The notes below the pieces were generated by a model. It was not told the origin of the DNA, searched no databases, and was given only the letters and a program-made list of their open reading frames with translations. Shown here one piece after another: positions 1 to 7,645 of a DNA stretch of 29,944 nt. The DNA lies in NCBI GenBank assembly GCA_905214305.1, contig CAJMLK010000035.1:1-29944 (forward strand). The letters run 5' to 3'. Position numbers and translations under genes: made by a program. Numbering within the stretch: the first letter of the stretch is position 1; each line of letters starts with the position of its first letter. The stretch comes from an uncultured bacterium. Lineage in GTDB: Bacteria; Desulfobacterota; Desulfovibrionia; Desulfovibrionales; Desulfovibrionaceae.

Positions 1-51
1 CGGGCGTCTGCTCGCGCAGCCGCCAGAGCAATTTCAAAGTGAAATTGCTCT
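1..51 (-). repeat. Tandem-hairpin GNRA repeat, copy A
   Basis: Read on the minus strand, this copy is a perfect 12-bp hairpin (AGAGCAATTTCA and its complement, 25-51) followed at once by a second 9-bp stem (3-24) with the tetraloop GCGA. It lies 38 bp beyond the stop codon of the Sel1-repeat gene, so it would be transcribed hairpin 1 first as that operon's 3' end. There is no T-run, so it is not a classic terminator. Related copies lie at 6002-6050, 7477-7528, 18055-18106 and 29740-29788. The window edge cuts off anything further left. Confidence 0.75.
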
Positions 52-89
52 AAAACCGGGCAAAAGCTGCTTGCCCTGTCTTACCAATC

Positions 90-1130
90 CTACTGTTTTT
101 TATCGCGCTTCTGCTGCCGGTTTGCCGGAGCGGCCTTACGCGCGGGCTGGGGCTTGCTGTTCTGGGCGCGCACCACAGCCTTGGCGTCGGGATCGCCATT
201 TTTTGCCGCCAGATTGTACCAGCGGTTGGCCTCGCTGAGGTTGCGCGGCACACCGGTTCCCTGATCATACATCAGTCCCAGACTGTACTGTGCGGCGGCC
301 TCGTTCTGTTCCGCGGCCTTGCGATACCAGTCCACGGCCTGATTGTAGTCCTGCGGCACACCACGGCCCTGCTCATACATAAAGCCAAGATTGTACTGGG
401 CTTCAGCGTACCCCTGTTCGGCAGCACGCGTATACCACTGCACAGCCTTGGCCGGGTCCTGAGCATAGCCCCGGCCTTCGGCATACATGAACGCCAGATT
501 GTTCTGCGCCTTGGCGTGGTCCTGTTCCGCCGCCTTTTCAAACCAGTGGGCGGCCTTGGTGTCGCTCTGGTTTTCGCCCTTGCCGTTCAGATACGTCCAG
601 CCCAGAGAATACTGGGCTGATGCAAGCCCCTGATTGGCGGCACGGCTGTACCAGTCAATGGCGGCGGCCTCATCCTTGTTGACGCCGCGCCCGTGCGCAT
701 AGAGATAGCCAAGATTGTACTGGGCCATTGCCAGCCCCTGCTCCGCAGCCTTGCGGAACCAGCGCGCGGCCTCACGGTAATTGCGCGGCACGCCGTCGCC
801 CGAAGCCAGAGCCGTGGCCCAGGAGTTCATGGCGCTCACGTCGCCCTTTTCCGCTGCCAGACGAAAAAACTCCGCCGCTCTGGTGCGGTTTTTCTTTACG
901 CCCTTGCCGTCCAGAATAAGACGCCCCATAACGTACAGGGCTTCAGCGTTGCCGCTGTCCACAAGGGGCTTGAGCAGGCGCACGGCCTCGTCAAAATCAT
1001 TCTTGCCCAGCGCCGTCTGCACCTGACGCAGGCTTTCCCCGTCATCAGCGAGGGCATCACCCTGAGACAGCCACACGGGCGAAAGGCACAAGCATGCCAG
1101 AAAAGCTGTGATAACTAACCGAATTTTCAT
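90..1130 (-). CDS. Exported Sel1-like repeat (SLR) protein
   Basis: This 346-residue protein has an N-terminal signal peptide: a basic start, a hydrophobic stretch at about residues 5-22, and a likely signal peptidase I site after ALA near residue 28. About seven consecutive Sel1-like repeats of about 36 residues follow, each with a pattern like AQYNLGxxYxxGxGVxxD then AxxWYxxAAEQG. The tail is basic and Pro/Lys-rich. SLR solenoids usually mediate protein-protein contacts, often in the envelope; no enzymatic role is implied. It is the last gene of a three-gene operon, and its ATG lies 3 bp after the transferase stop. No strong Shine-Dalgarno sequence precedes it, so translational coupling is likely. 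The repeat and export calls are firm; the function is unknown. Confidence 0.9.
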   Translation of the reverse strand: MKIRLVITAFLACLCLSPVWLSQGDALADDGESLRQVQTALGKNDFDEAVRLLKPLVDSGNAEALYVMGRLILDGKGVKKNRTRAAEFFRLAAEKGDVSAMNSWATALASGDGVPRNYREAARWFRKAAEQGLAMAQYNLGYLYAHGRGVNKDEAAAIDWYSRAANQGLASAQYSLGWTYLNGKGENQSDTKAAHWFEKAAEQDHAKAQNNLAFMYAEGRGYAQDPAKAVQWYTRAAEQGYAEAQYNLGFMYEQGRGVPQDYNQAVDWYRKAAEQNEAAAQYSLGLMYDQGTGVPRNLSEANRWYNLAAKNGDPDAKAVVRAQNSKPQPARKAAPANRQQKRDKKQ

Positions 1131-1133
1131 ATG

Positions 1134-2867
1134 TTACAAACTCTTCAACGTTGGGATCCAGTAATGGTTTTCATCGCCCTTGAGCGTAAGAGCCTGAAGG
1201 GAGCAAAAAGCGCGGCGGGCATCCTGCACTGATGTGCGGCTCCACCACGCGCGGGGGTCTTCCCACACTTCGGTGACCTTGGCGGCGGCTTCTTCGGGCG
1301 TGGTATGCAGTATGCCCGCCCGCACAAGCACATCCAGCAGGGCATCGCTCTGCGGGGTAACAGGCCACACATCCCGCCGCCAGAACAGAATGGTGGGCAC
1401 GTTGGCAACCAGAGCCTCAAGAGTCGTTGTGCAGTTGTGATCCACAACCAGCAGGCGGCAGGAAAGCATCTGCGGCTGCAAAGGCCCTGTGGCAAGACGT
1501 ACCTGGGGCATGCGTTCCAGCAGCCAGTCCGCATCGCGCAGCGAGCCGGGCAACGGGAAATAGGGACGATACAGGGAGCTGCCCCGTATGTTCCGCTCCA
1601 ACGATTCAAAAAAGCGCAGCTTGTCGCGCCTGTAATCCACCAGTTGCAAGGGCGTGGGATGGGCATCCAGACGATAGCCGTAGGCGGGCATTTCCGTACC
1701 CACAAGCAAGAGGTGATGCCCGTCCTGACCGTGCCAGCTCTTTTTTATGCGGGCCAGTTGCGGGTACGGCAGGGGGATAAAATTTCCCCGGCTGCTGCCG
1801 TGCTCACTCCAGCCCCAGGTGGCAAAGGCGTGCTGGCTGTACTCCACCACGGCAGTATCACAGGCACAGCGCACCTGCCCGTAGTTGCCGCCGTGCTGCA
1901 CATACATGAGCCTGTGGCCCCGGCCGCGCCAGAGCGCGAGCTTTTGGCGGTATTCCGCATCCTCATAGGCCAGAATGCTTGCCACACGCAGGCGCGGCGA
2001 CAGCATGCCGGGCGCGAGGCGTTTGGGATGATCGAGCTTTTTCAATGAGCGCGGCATCCCCGCGCGAAAAAGGGCCATGACATCAAGATGCCCCGGCAAT
2101 GCCGCGTCAAACCCGGTGGCGGCCCGCCCATAGGTCGAAAGCGGCTGCGAACAGTCATGCCCCCGGCTTTTGTGCAGCAGGGCCAGAGAAAAGCGCAGGC
2201 TCTGCCAAAGGCTGACGCCCTTGAGGCGGGGAAAAGGCAGCCTCAGCATGGCATTGCGCAGCATGCCGCGCACGCGCTCCTTGCCGGAAAGACATTTTTC
2301 CGCACCGTATTCACGGTTTACAGGCTCAAGGTATTCCCATGTCCAGTTTTTCGGCCATCCATCATGAAAATGGGCCTCGAACAGACGCGAGAACAGCCAG
2401 TGATTAAAGGTATGCCCCAGGGCGCCGTGCAGAACAAAGTCCGGCTCGGTATGGAACGTAAAGCCGCACTCCACCGGCAACAGGGGAACGTGCAGGGCCT
2501 CGTCGCCCCACGCTTCGGCCAGAGCCTTGACTCTGTCCCAGCGCTCCACGATCTGTGAAGCCATGTTCACGGCCCAGGGGGCCAGTAGCGTCTCCCAGTA
2601 GGCGGTTGGCAGCGTAGAGCTGTGCGAGCACAGCTCCGCCGCCAGCGGAGCGATGCTGTCTGCGCAGAGAGCCTTGGCGCGGCGGCACGCACGCTCCATG
2701 ATGGGAACTTCCGCCAGCGGTTCGGGCGGAAAGGCAAAGCGCCTGTCCCAGGCGGGAAAAAACTCCTCCTGCTCCACAAAGCACCAGGGTCCGGCGGGCC
2801 GGTGCGTTTCCGGTTCGGCCCCCCGGGGCATGCGCCCAAGAACGAGTATGCTGCGCCCGTGATCCAT
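1134..2867 (-). CDS. LIC12162-like putative transferase
   Basis: This 577-residue protein resembles the LIC12162 family of putative transferases found in surface-carbohydrate loci. The recognisable core is a QHGGNYG motif near residue 326, followed about 25 residues later by a TWGW-like segment (ATWGWSEHG). Toward the C-terminus come a DHNCTTTLEAL stretch and a PTILFW strand, which together resemble a GT-B or Kdo-transferase-like sugar-nucleotide site. No signal peptide or membrane segment is seen, so it is probably cytoplasmic. The start codon lies 2 bp after the neuB stop, which implies coupled translation. I infer that it acts on the product made through NeuB, perhaps transferring an activated nonulosonic acid. 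The family call comes from motif memory only; donor and acceptor are unknown. Confidence 0.72.
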   Translation of the reverse strand: MDHGRSILVLGRMPRGAEPETHRPAGPWCFVEQEEFFPAWDRRFAFPPEPLAEVPIMERACRRAKALCADSIAPLAAELCSHSSTLPTAYWETLLAPWAVNMASQIVERWDRVKALAEAWGDEALHVPLLPVECGFTFHTEPDFVLHGALGHTFNHWLFSRLFEAHFHDGWPKNWTWEYLEPVNREYGAEKCLSGKERVRGMLRNAMLRLPFPRLKGVSLWQSLRFSLALLHKSRGHDCSQPLSTYGRAATGFDAALPGHLDVMALFRAGMPRSLKKLDHPKRLAPGMLSPRLRVASILAYEDAEYRQKLALWRGRGHRLMYVQHGGNYGQVRCACDTAVVEYSQHAFATWGWSEHGSSRGNFIPLPYPQLARIKKSWHGQDGHHLLLVGTEMPAYGYRLDAHPTPLQLVDYRRDKLRFFESLERNIRGSSLYRPYFPLPGSLRDADWLLERMPQVRLATGPLQPQMLSCRLLVVDHNCTTTLEALVANVPTILFWRRDVWPVTPQSDALLDVLVRAGILHTTPEEAAAKVTEVWEDPRAWWSRTSVQDARRAFCSLQALTLKGDENHYWIPTLKSL

Positions 2868-2869
2868 GA

Positions 2870-3940
2870 TTAACCCTTGCTTCCGCTTTCCAGATCAGAC
2901 CAGTGCAGCACGGTGTCTTCCGCCAGATCATGCCGGGCGCACATGCCCAGCACTTCGTCGTAATTGCGCGGCGAAATGCCGTGAGCCGGACGCTTCCACG
3001 TCAGGTCGGCGGCAGTGATGCACGTACCGGCAGGAATGGCGCGCGCCGTGACCAGAGAGCGACGGGCGTGCTGTCTGGCCGGTTCTTCTTCCGGCAGGGC
3101 GCGCAGATTCAGATCGCCCACACTGGCAAGAGTGGCGTTGAGCCTTTCAAAGAAGTGCCGCAGGTCGTTCTTGTCCATGGCGTGATAATGGTCATTGCCG
3201 GGCAGGGACTTGTCGTGCGTAAAATGTTTTTCAAGCACGCGCGCGCCCAGCAGGGTGGCCGTTTCAAGAATGTGCATGTCTCTGGGCAGGGTGTGGTCGG
3301 AATAGCCGATGGCGTGCTGGGGGAAGTGGCGGGCAAGAGCCGGAATCATGCCCAGAGCGGCATTTTCGTCCGCTGTGGGATAGTTGAGCACGCAGTGCAG
3401 CAGGGCAAGCTTGTTGCCCCTGGCTTCAATCCACTCCACCGCCTCGGCGATTTCGTGCAGATGGGCCGCACCTGTGGAAAGCAGGATGGGTTTGCCGAAA
3501 TCGCAAAGGATGCGAATAAAAGGCTTGTTGGTAATATCCGACGAAGAAATCTTGAACACATCCATAAGATCATTGAGAAAATGAGCGGACTCCACATCAA
3601 AGGGCGTGGACAGAAAGGCTATGCCCGTTGCGTCGCAATGTTTTTTGAGCGCTTCAAATTCATTTTTCCAGAACGAGTCGTGCTTTTTAAACAGCTCATA
3701 CTGGCTGCGGGTCGGCTCCTTGCCGGTATCCCAATAGGCCGGAGAATCCTTGGAGGCCAGGGTTCCCGCCCTGTAGGTCTGAAACTTGATGGCGTGCGCG
3801 CCGCCTTCGGCGGCTTCGTCAATAAGTCTGCAGGCAATGTCCATGCTGCCCTCGTGGTTCACCCCGGCTTCAGCAATGACATAGGGAACGGGAATGCGCG
3901 TTTCGGGGGCAGGAACAGCAAATATATCCATGAGTTTCAT
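2870..3940 (-). CDS. neuB: NeuB-family N-acetylneuraminate (nonulosonic acid) synthase
   Basis: NeuB-type enzymes condense phosphoenolpyruvate with an N-acetylated hexose to make sialic, legionaminic or pseudaminic acid. The 356-residue protein has the NeuB TIM barrel: YVIAEAGVNHEGS near residue 22, AIKFQTYRAGTL, FKISSSDITN, IGYSDHT and EKHFTHDKSLPGNDH. A C-terminal antifreeze-like SAF domain follows (ARRSLVTARAIPAGTCIT onward). I chose the ATG at 3940 because a GAGGA ribosome site lies 7 bases upstream; the ATG at 3946 is too close to it, and the open frame to 4012 has no better site. First gene of the operon with the LIC12162-like and Sel1 genes. Which sugar is made cannot be decided here, and no CMP-sugar synthase (neuA) is in the window. 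Confidence 0.92.
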   Translation of the reverse strand: MKLMDIFAVPAPETRIPVPYVIAEAGVNHEGSMDIACRLIDEAAEGGAHAIKFQTYRAGTLASKDSPAYWDTGKEPTRSQYELFKKHDSFWKNEFEALKKHCDATGIAFLSTPFDVESAHFLNDLMDVFKISSSDITNKPFIRILCDFGKPILLSTGAAHLHEIAEAVEWIEARGNKLALLHCVLNYPTADENAALGMIPALARHFPQHAIGYSDHTLPRDMHILETATLLGARVLEKHFTHDKSLPGNDHYHAMDKNDLRHFFERLNATLASVGDLNLRALPEEEPARQHARRSLVTARAIPAGTCITAADLTWKRPAHGISPRNYDEVLGMCARHDLAEDTVLHWSDLESGSKG

Positions 3941-4110
3941 GCTCATTTCCTCACTGGTGAATTTTAGATTGCCACTATACTCCCTTGCTGCGCAAAAGAA
4001 AAGCAGCGCCACGGGGTGACGCTTGTAACCATTTTAAATAACTAAAAATTTTTATATCCCTTTTGACGGCTACACATGTAATTCTTCGTTTTTACAACAT
4101 ATGAACAATT

Positions 4111-4139
4111 TTGCCTTTGCGCCGCACATGCATTATATT
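4111..4139 (+). promoter_or_regulatory. Predicted sigma70-type promoter for the DMT transporter
   Basis: TTGCCT (4111-4116), a 17-bp spacer and TATATT (4134-4139) lie 78 bp before the transporter ATG, in the AT-rich divergent gap (3941-4216) between it and the neuB operon. No comparably good promoter was found for neuB on the other strand. Both hexamers are non-perfect but correctly spaced. Confidence 0.5.
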
Positions 4140-4216
4140 GGTCAGTCGCACGTCACAGACACACAACGATTCTTTCCGCCTGCAGTGCGGTACGCCGTTT
4201 TTTGGATACATCTATT

Positions 4217-5122
4217 ATGCAAAAGAATGTCACGGGCTATTCCGCCGCCCTTCTGGCCGTTATCATCTGGTCTGGAAACTTTGTAATCGCACGAGCGGTG
4301 GCGGGCCTCATACCCCCCTGGCAGTGCAATTTCTGGCGCTGGCTCATTGCCCTGATCATCCTGCTGCCCTTTGCCCGCAAGCACTGGCACACCGACTGGC
4401 CCGCCATCAAGAAAAACTGGCGCGGGCTGTCTCTTTTGGGCATTCTTGGCGTTACCCTGCTCAATACCTTCATCTACAAGGCCGGGCAAACCACAGAAAG
4501 CATCAACATGGCGCTGCTGGTTCCCACGGCCCCGGTGGTCATCCTGATACTCTCGCGCGTGATCTACAACGAGCCGATATCGCCGCGCCGTCTGGCTGGC
4601 GTGCTGGTGGTCCTTGCGGGGGTGACCATACTGGTCAGCCGCGGTCAGTGGGATCGGCTGGCCCATCTGCGCTTCAATGAGGGAGACCTGTGGGCCCTGG
4701 GCGGCGTGCTGTGCTTCGGCCTCTACTCGCTGTTCATACGCCGACGCAGCCCGGACATTTCGCCCATGGGCTTCAGCATATCCACGTTTGCGCTGGGCCT
4801 GCTCTACTCCCTGCCCTTTACCGCCATTGAGGCTTTCATGCTGCCCCTGCCGCAACTATCCACAACCCTTGTCATCAGCGTGCTTTACGCCGGTATCGGC
4901 TGTTCTGCCCTGTCGTTCTGGCTGTGGACGGTTGCCGTTGACCACATAGGCCCGGTGCGGGCGGGCATGGTCTATTACAGCCTGCCCGTTTTCGCGGGCA
5001 TCGCCGCCAGCATTGTCCTGCACGAACGTGTGGCTCCGGCCCAGCTGGCGGGCGGCGCACTGGTCATCAGCGGCATCATCATCGCCACGCTGGTTTTGCC
5101 ACAGCATAAAAAGAAAGCCTGA
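4217..5122 (+). CDS. EamA/DMT-superfamily transporter
   Basis: This 301-residue integral membrane protein has about ten hydrophobic segments arranged as two EamA repeats. The first repeat starts at the N-terminus with AALLAVIIWSGNFVIAR; the second begins near residue 158 with WALGGVLCFGLYSLFIRR and ends in LAGGALVISGIIIATLVLP. Proteins of this superfamily export amino acids, metabolites or drugs; the substrate cannot be predicted. The ATG at 4217 is preferred over an in-frame TTG at 4202 because a GGAT sequence lies about 10 bases upstream of the ATG and nothing useful precedes the TTG. The final residues are Lys-rich and cytoplasmic. rdgB follows after 37 bp and is probably co-transcribed. 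Confidence 0.9.
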   Translation: MQKNVTGYSAALLAVIIWSGNFVIARAVAGLIPPWQCNFWRWLIALIILLPFARKHWHTDWPAIKKNWRGLSLLGILGVTLLNTFIYKAGQTTESINMALLVPTAPVVILILSRVIYNEPISPRRLAGVLVVLAGVTILVSRGQWDRLAHLRFNEGDLWALGGVLCFGLYSLFIRRRSPDISPMGFSISTFALGLLYSLPFTAIEAFMLPLPQLSTTLVISVLYAGIGCSALSFWLWTVAVDHIGPVRAGMVYYSLPVFAGIAASIVLHERVAPAQLAGGALVISGIIIATLVLPQHKKKA

Positions 5123-5159
5123 AAAAACATCTGCGGCACTGCCGCCAAGGAGCATCCTG

Positions 5160-5789
5160 ATGAGCACACAGCCCATACGTATCGTGCTGGCGACCCACAA
5201 TGCGGGAAAAGTACGCGAGCTGGCCGACCCGCTGGCCCGATTCGGCGTGGAAGTTCTGAGCCTTGAGGCTTTTCCGCATATTGGAGAAATTGAAGAAACC
5301 GGCGTCACTTTTGAAGAAAACGCCTGCATCAAGGCGCGTGAAGTGGCCCGCCTGACCGGCCTTGTGAGCATTGCCGACGATTCCGGCCTTGAAGTGGACG
5401 CTCTGGGCGGCAACCCCGGCGTCTATTCCGCCCGCTATTCCGATGATTGGCCCAGCCGGCCCGATGAAAGCCGCGATGACCGCAATATCCGCAAGCTGCT
5501 GCACGAGCTGGCCGATGTTCCGGAAGGCAAAAGAGGCTGCCGTTTTGTGAGCTGCATGGCCTGCGTGCGGCCTGACGGAGCAGAAATGGTTGTTCGCGGC
5601 GACTGGGAGGGCACGTTGCTTTTTGCCCGGCGCGGGCAGAATGGCTTTGGATATGACCCTGTTTTTTTTGACAAAGACGTACAAAAAACCGCAGCAGAAC
5701 TGACCCGCGACGAAAAAAACGCCCGCAGCCACAGAGGCAACGCCCTGCGCGCGCTGCTTGCCAGATGGCAGGATTTCATGAGCGCGTAA
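5160..5789 (+). CDS. rdgB: XTP/dITP diphosphatase (RdgB/HAM1 family)
   Basis: This cytoplasmic house-cleaning enzyme hydrolyses non-canonical purine triphosphates (dITP, XTP, ITP) to monophosphate and pyrophosphate, keeping hypoxanthine and xanthine out of DNA and RNA. At 209 residues it has the normal family length. The hallmarks are present: LATHNAGKVREL at the N-terminus, ADDSGLEVDALGGNPG with the catalytic/metal acidic pair, YSARYS, and NGFGYDPVFF near the C-terminus. An AAGGAG ribosome site lies just upstream of the chosen ATG. A longer frame opens upstream but overlaps the transporter gene and lacks a ribosome site. Only a weak hairpin (5866-5881) lies downstream. Confidence 0.95.
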   Translation: MSTQPIRIVLATHNAGKVRELADPLARFGVEVLSLEAFPHIGEIEETGVTFEENACIKAREVARLTGLVSIADDSGLEVDALGGNPGVYSARYSDDWPSRPDESRDDRNIRKLLHELADVPEGKRGCRFVSCMACVRPDGAEMVVRGDWEGTLLFARRGQNGFGYDPVFFDKDVQKTAAELTRDEKNARSHRGNALRALLARWQDFMSA

Positions 5790-5820
5790 CCGCCATGCGC
5801 TCACGCGATTTGGGCGCAGG

Positions 5821-5882
5821 CAACGGCAGGCAACCGCAGGTGGCGATTTGCAATGACCGGTCGCAGCCTGCAACGGCAGGCA
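5821..5882 (+). repeat. Short direct repeat pair with small hairpin 3' of rdgB
   Basis: CAACGGCAGGCA occurs at 5821-5832 and again at 5871-5882. The second copy forms the right arm of a small hairpin, GCCTGC-AACG-GCAGGC (5866-5881), followed by the loosely T-rich sequence AGCTTCTGGTTTTC. It may act as a weak terminator for rdgB. Nothing else is seen in 5790-5941. Confidence 0.35.
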
Positions 5883-5941
5883 GCTTCTGGTTTTCGCGCT
5901 TTCCTGTTATAGCATTTTCGCATTGAGGATATCTATTTTCA

Positions 5942-6058
5942 ATGCTTCCAAGACGCCCGCTCCGGCGTTTGACCGCGCAGACAAACTGCGCCTCCGCGGC
6001 GGGTGTCTGCTTTCGCATCCGCCAGAGCGATTTCAGAGAGAACTTGCTCTGGAAGCAT
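5942..6058 (-). repeat. Tandem-hairpin GNRA repeat, copy B, bounded by 9-bp inverted repeats
   Basis: ATGCTTCCA (5942-5950) and TGGAAGCAT (6050-6058) are perfect inverted repeats that enclose a copy of the dispersed element. On the minus strand hairpin 1 is at 6024-6050 (degenerate) and hairpin 2 at 6002-6023, with a GAAA tetraloop and an internal tandem G-A/A-G mismatch. The segment from 5962 aligns with copy E at 29696 over its length (GGCGTTT, AAACTGCGC, GCGTCTGCT-like blocks). The element lies between rdgB and the ABC ATPase, and the longest open frame of the ATPase would start inside it, which argues against that start. Confidence 0.7.
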
Positions 6059-6181
6059 ATTCACCTTGCGTCAAAAAATAATGCGCTGCCACAGGCCCGA
6101 CTTTTTTCCGCCCGGCCCACAGCGAGGCCACGCAACCTGCTGCACCGCCCAAAAACATTCAGAAAGACAAGCCCTGAAGCC

Positions 6182-7408
6182 GTGAGTACCCGCATGCCAC
6201 AGTCGCCCCCCTTCTCCGATCCGGCTCGTCTGCCGCAAGCAGATGCCCACCTTGACCGGCCAAATGCGGAACAGCCCCACGCCGACAGGCGGCGCACCTT
6301 CAGGGCGGAACATCCGGCCCCCGAGGGTCAGCCCCTGTTGCGCCTGAAAAATCTGTCCATCACATTCCAGACGGACAACGGCCCCCTGCCTGCGGTGCGG
6401 GATGTGAGCCTCAGCCTGGAGCGGGGGCGCATCACCTGTCTTGTGGGCGAATCCGGCTGCGGCAAAAGTCTGACGGCACGGTCCATTCTGCGTCTCATGC
6501 CGGACAATGCCCGACTGGACGGCAGCATTCTGCTGGACGGGCAAAATCTGCTGCAATTGCCCCCGCGCGAAATGCGGGCCATACGGGGTCGGCGCGTGGG
6601 CATGGTTTTTCAGGAACCCATGACATCCCTCAATCCCGTGCTCAGGGTCGGGGAACAGGTGGCCGAACCCCTGCGCCTGCACCTTGGTATGAACCGGGCA
6701 AAAGCCCGTGAAGAAGCCGTGGCCCTGCTGGCTGAAGTCGGCATCCCTTCCCCCGAAGGCCGTTATGGCGATTATCCGCATCAGCTTTCCGGCGGCATGC
6801 GCCAAAGGGTGATGATCGCAATGGCTCTGGCCTGCCGCCCTGACCTGCTGCTGGCCGACGAGCCGACCACGGCGCTGGACGCCACCATTCAGGGGCAGAT
6901 ACTGCGCCTCATGCGCTCCCGCAGCCAGCAGCGCGGCATGGCGGTGCTGCTCATCACGCATGATCTGGGCGTGGCCGCCCAGATGGCCCACAGCGTGGGC
7001 GTCATGTATGCCGGACGCCTTGTGGAACACGCTCTGGCACAAGACCTTTTTTCCCACCCTCTGCACCCCTACACGCAGGGGCTTCTTCAGGCCGCCCCCA
7101 GCGCCCTTTCCAGAGGACTCAGCCGCCTGCCCACCATCCCCGGCAGCGTACCTTCCCTGCGCGCCATGCCGCAAGGCTGCCCTTTTCACCCCCGCTGCGC
7201 CAGGGCGATGCCCTTGTGCCGCGAAAAAATGCCCCCGGACTTCGCGCCGGAAGCAGCTTCAGACGCTGCACCGGCTCTCACCCCGGACTCCGGCCCAGAT
7301 TTCGGCCCGGATTTCGGCCCGGATTTCGGCCCGGACTCCGGCTCATACGCCAGCCCGGACTTCGGGCAGCGCAAACACCGGGTGGCCTGCTGGCTGCACG
7401 AAATTTAA
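6182..7408 (+). CDS. Oligopeptide/dipeptide-type ABC transporter ATP-binding protein (OppD/DppD-like)
   Basis: This is the ATPase of a peptide or nickel-type ABC importer. With GTG 6182 as start it is 408 residues. Visible motifs in order: Walker A GESGCGKS (residue 89 on), Q-loop FQEPMTSLNP, signature LSGGMRQRV, Walker B LLLADEPTTALD, H-loop LLITHDLG, then the OppD/DppD C-terminal domain with HPYTQGLL and the Cys motif GCPFHPRC...LC...AC. The start is uncertain: GTG 6182 or ATG 6194 both avoid the upstream repeat element, and neither has a strong ribosome site. No permease, binding protein or partner ATPase is adjacent, so the rest of the transporter must be elsewhere. A 12-bp minisatellite has expanded the loop before the last Cys. 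Confidence 0.88.
   Translation: MSTRMPQSPPFSDPARLPQADAHLDRPNAEQPHADRRRTFRAEHPAPEGQPLLRLKNLSITFQTDNGPLPAVRDVSLSLERGRITCLVGESGCGKSLTARSILRLMPDNARLDGSILLDGQNLLQLPPREMRAIRGRRVGMVFQEPMTSLNPVLRVGEQVAEPLRLHLGMNRAKAREEAVALLAEVGIPSPEGRYGDYPHQLSGGMRQRVMIAMALACRPDLLLADEPTTALDATIQGQILRLMRSRSQQRGMAVLLITHDLGVAAQMAHSVGVMYAGRLVEHALAQDLFSHPLHPYTQGLLQAAPSALSRGLSRLPTIPGSVPSLRAMPQGCPFHPRCARAMPLCREKMPPDFAPEAASDAAPALTPDSGPDFGPDFGPDFGPDSGSYASPDFGQRKHRVACWLHEI
7286..7345 (+). repeat. 12-bp coding minisatellite (DFGP/DSGP repeats)
   Basis: Five 12-bp units run in frame near the 3' end of the ABC ATPase gene. Three are identical (GATTTCGGCCCG at 7298, 7310 and 7322), flanked by two variants starting GACTCCGGC. They encode Asp-Phe/Ser-Gly-Pro tetrapeptides. 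Copy number is likely to vary by slippage, and because the unit is 12 bp the frame is always kept. Confidence 0.9.
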
Positions 7409-7476
7409 CGTAAAACCGGTAAAATCCTGACGCAGTCATGCGCCCGATAAAAAGCGCATTCCGGGCCGTTGCCACT

Positions 7477-7528
7477 AGAGCAGTGTCAAAGTGAAACTGC
7501 TCTGGCGGCTGCGTGAGCAGTCGCCCGC
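7477..7528 (+). repeat. Tandem-hairpin GNRA repeat, copy C
   Basis: Hairpin 1 (7477-7503) pairs AGAGCAGTGTCA with TGAAACTGCTCT, with one mismatch. Hairpin 2 (7504-7525) pairs GGCGGCTGC with GCAGTCGCC around a GTGA tetraloop, with one G-T wobble. The element lies 68 bp 3' of the ABC ATPase stop, hairpin 1 first, before the terminator at 7565. Compared with copy A, pair 7 of hairpin 1 changes from A-T to G-C, a compensatory change. Confidence 0.75.
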
Positions 7529-7564
7529 CACCCCACTGCGCGCCCGGCACGGCAATCCCCTGAT

Positions 7565-7611
7565 GCAACAGAAAAGGCGGCATGGAAAACCCATGTCGCC
7601 TTTTCTGTTGC
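7565..7611. terminator. Bidirectional intrinsic terminator
   Basis: A 15-bp perfect stem, GCAACAGAAAAGGCG (7565-7579) against CGCCTTTTCTGTTGC (7597-7611), extends inward by one G-T wobble and five more pairs to a 5-base loop. The A-run and T-run are built into the stem, so it can work on both strands. It sits between the convergent ABC ATPase (plus) and yedF (minus) genes. Confidence 0.85.
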
Positions 7612-7645
7612 GCCGCCGCGATCCACGCTGGCCGCGTAGTGTTGG

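Noticed and set aside
2903..3967. 354-codon plus-strand frame opposite neuB
   Set aside because: neuB motifs are unmistakable on the other strand; this is its shadow.
5942..6181. Longer ABC ATPase with start at 5942
   Set aside because: The extra 80 codons fall within a dispersed repeat element and match no ABC N-terminus.
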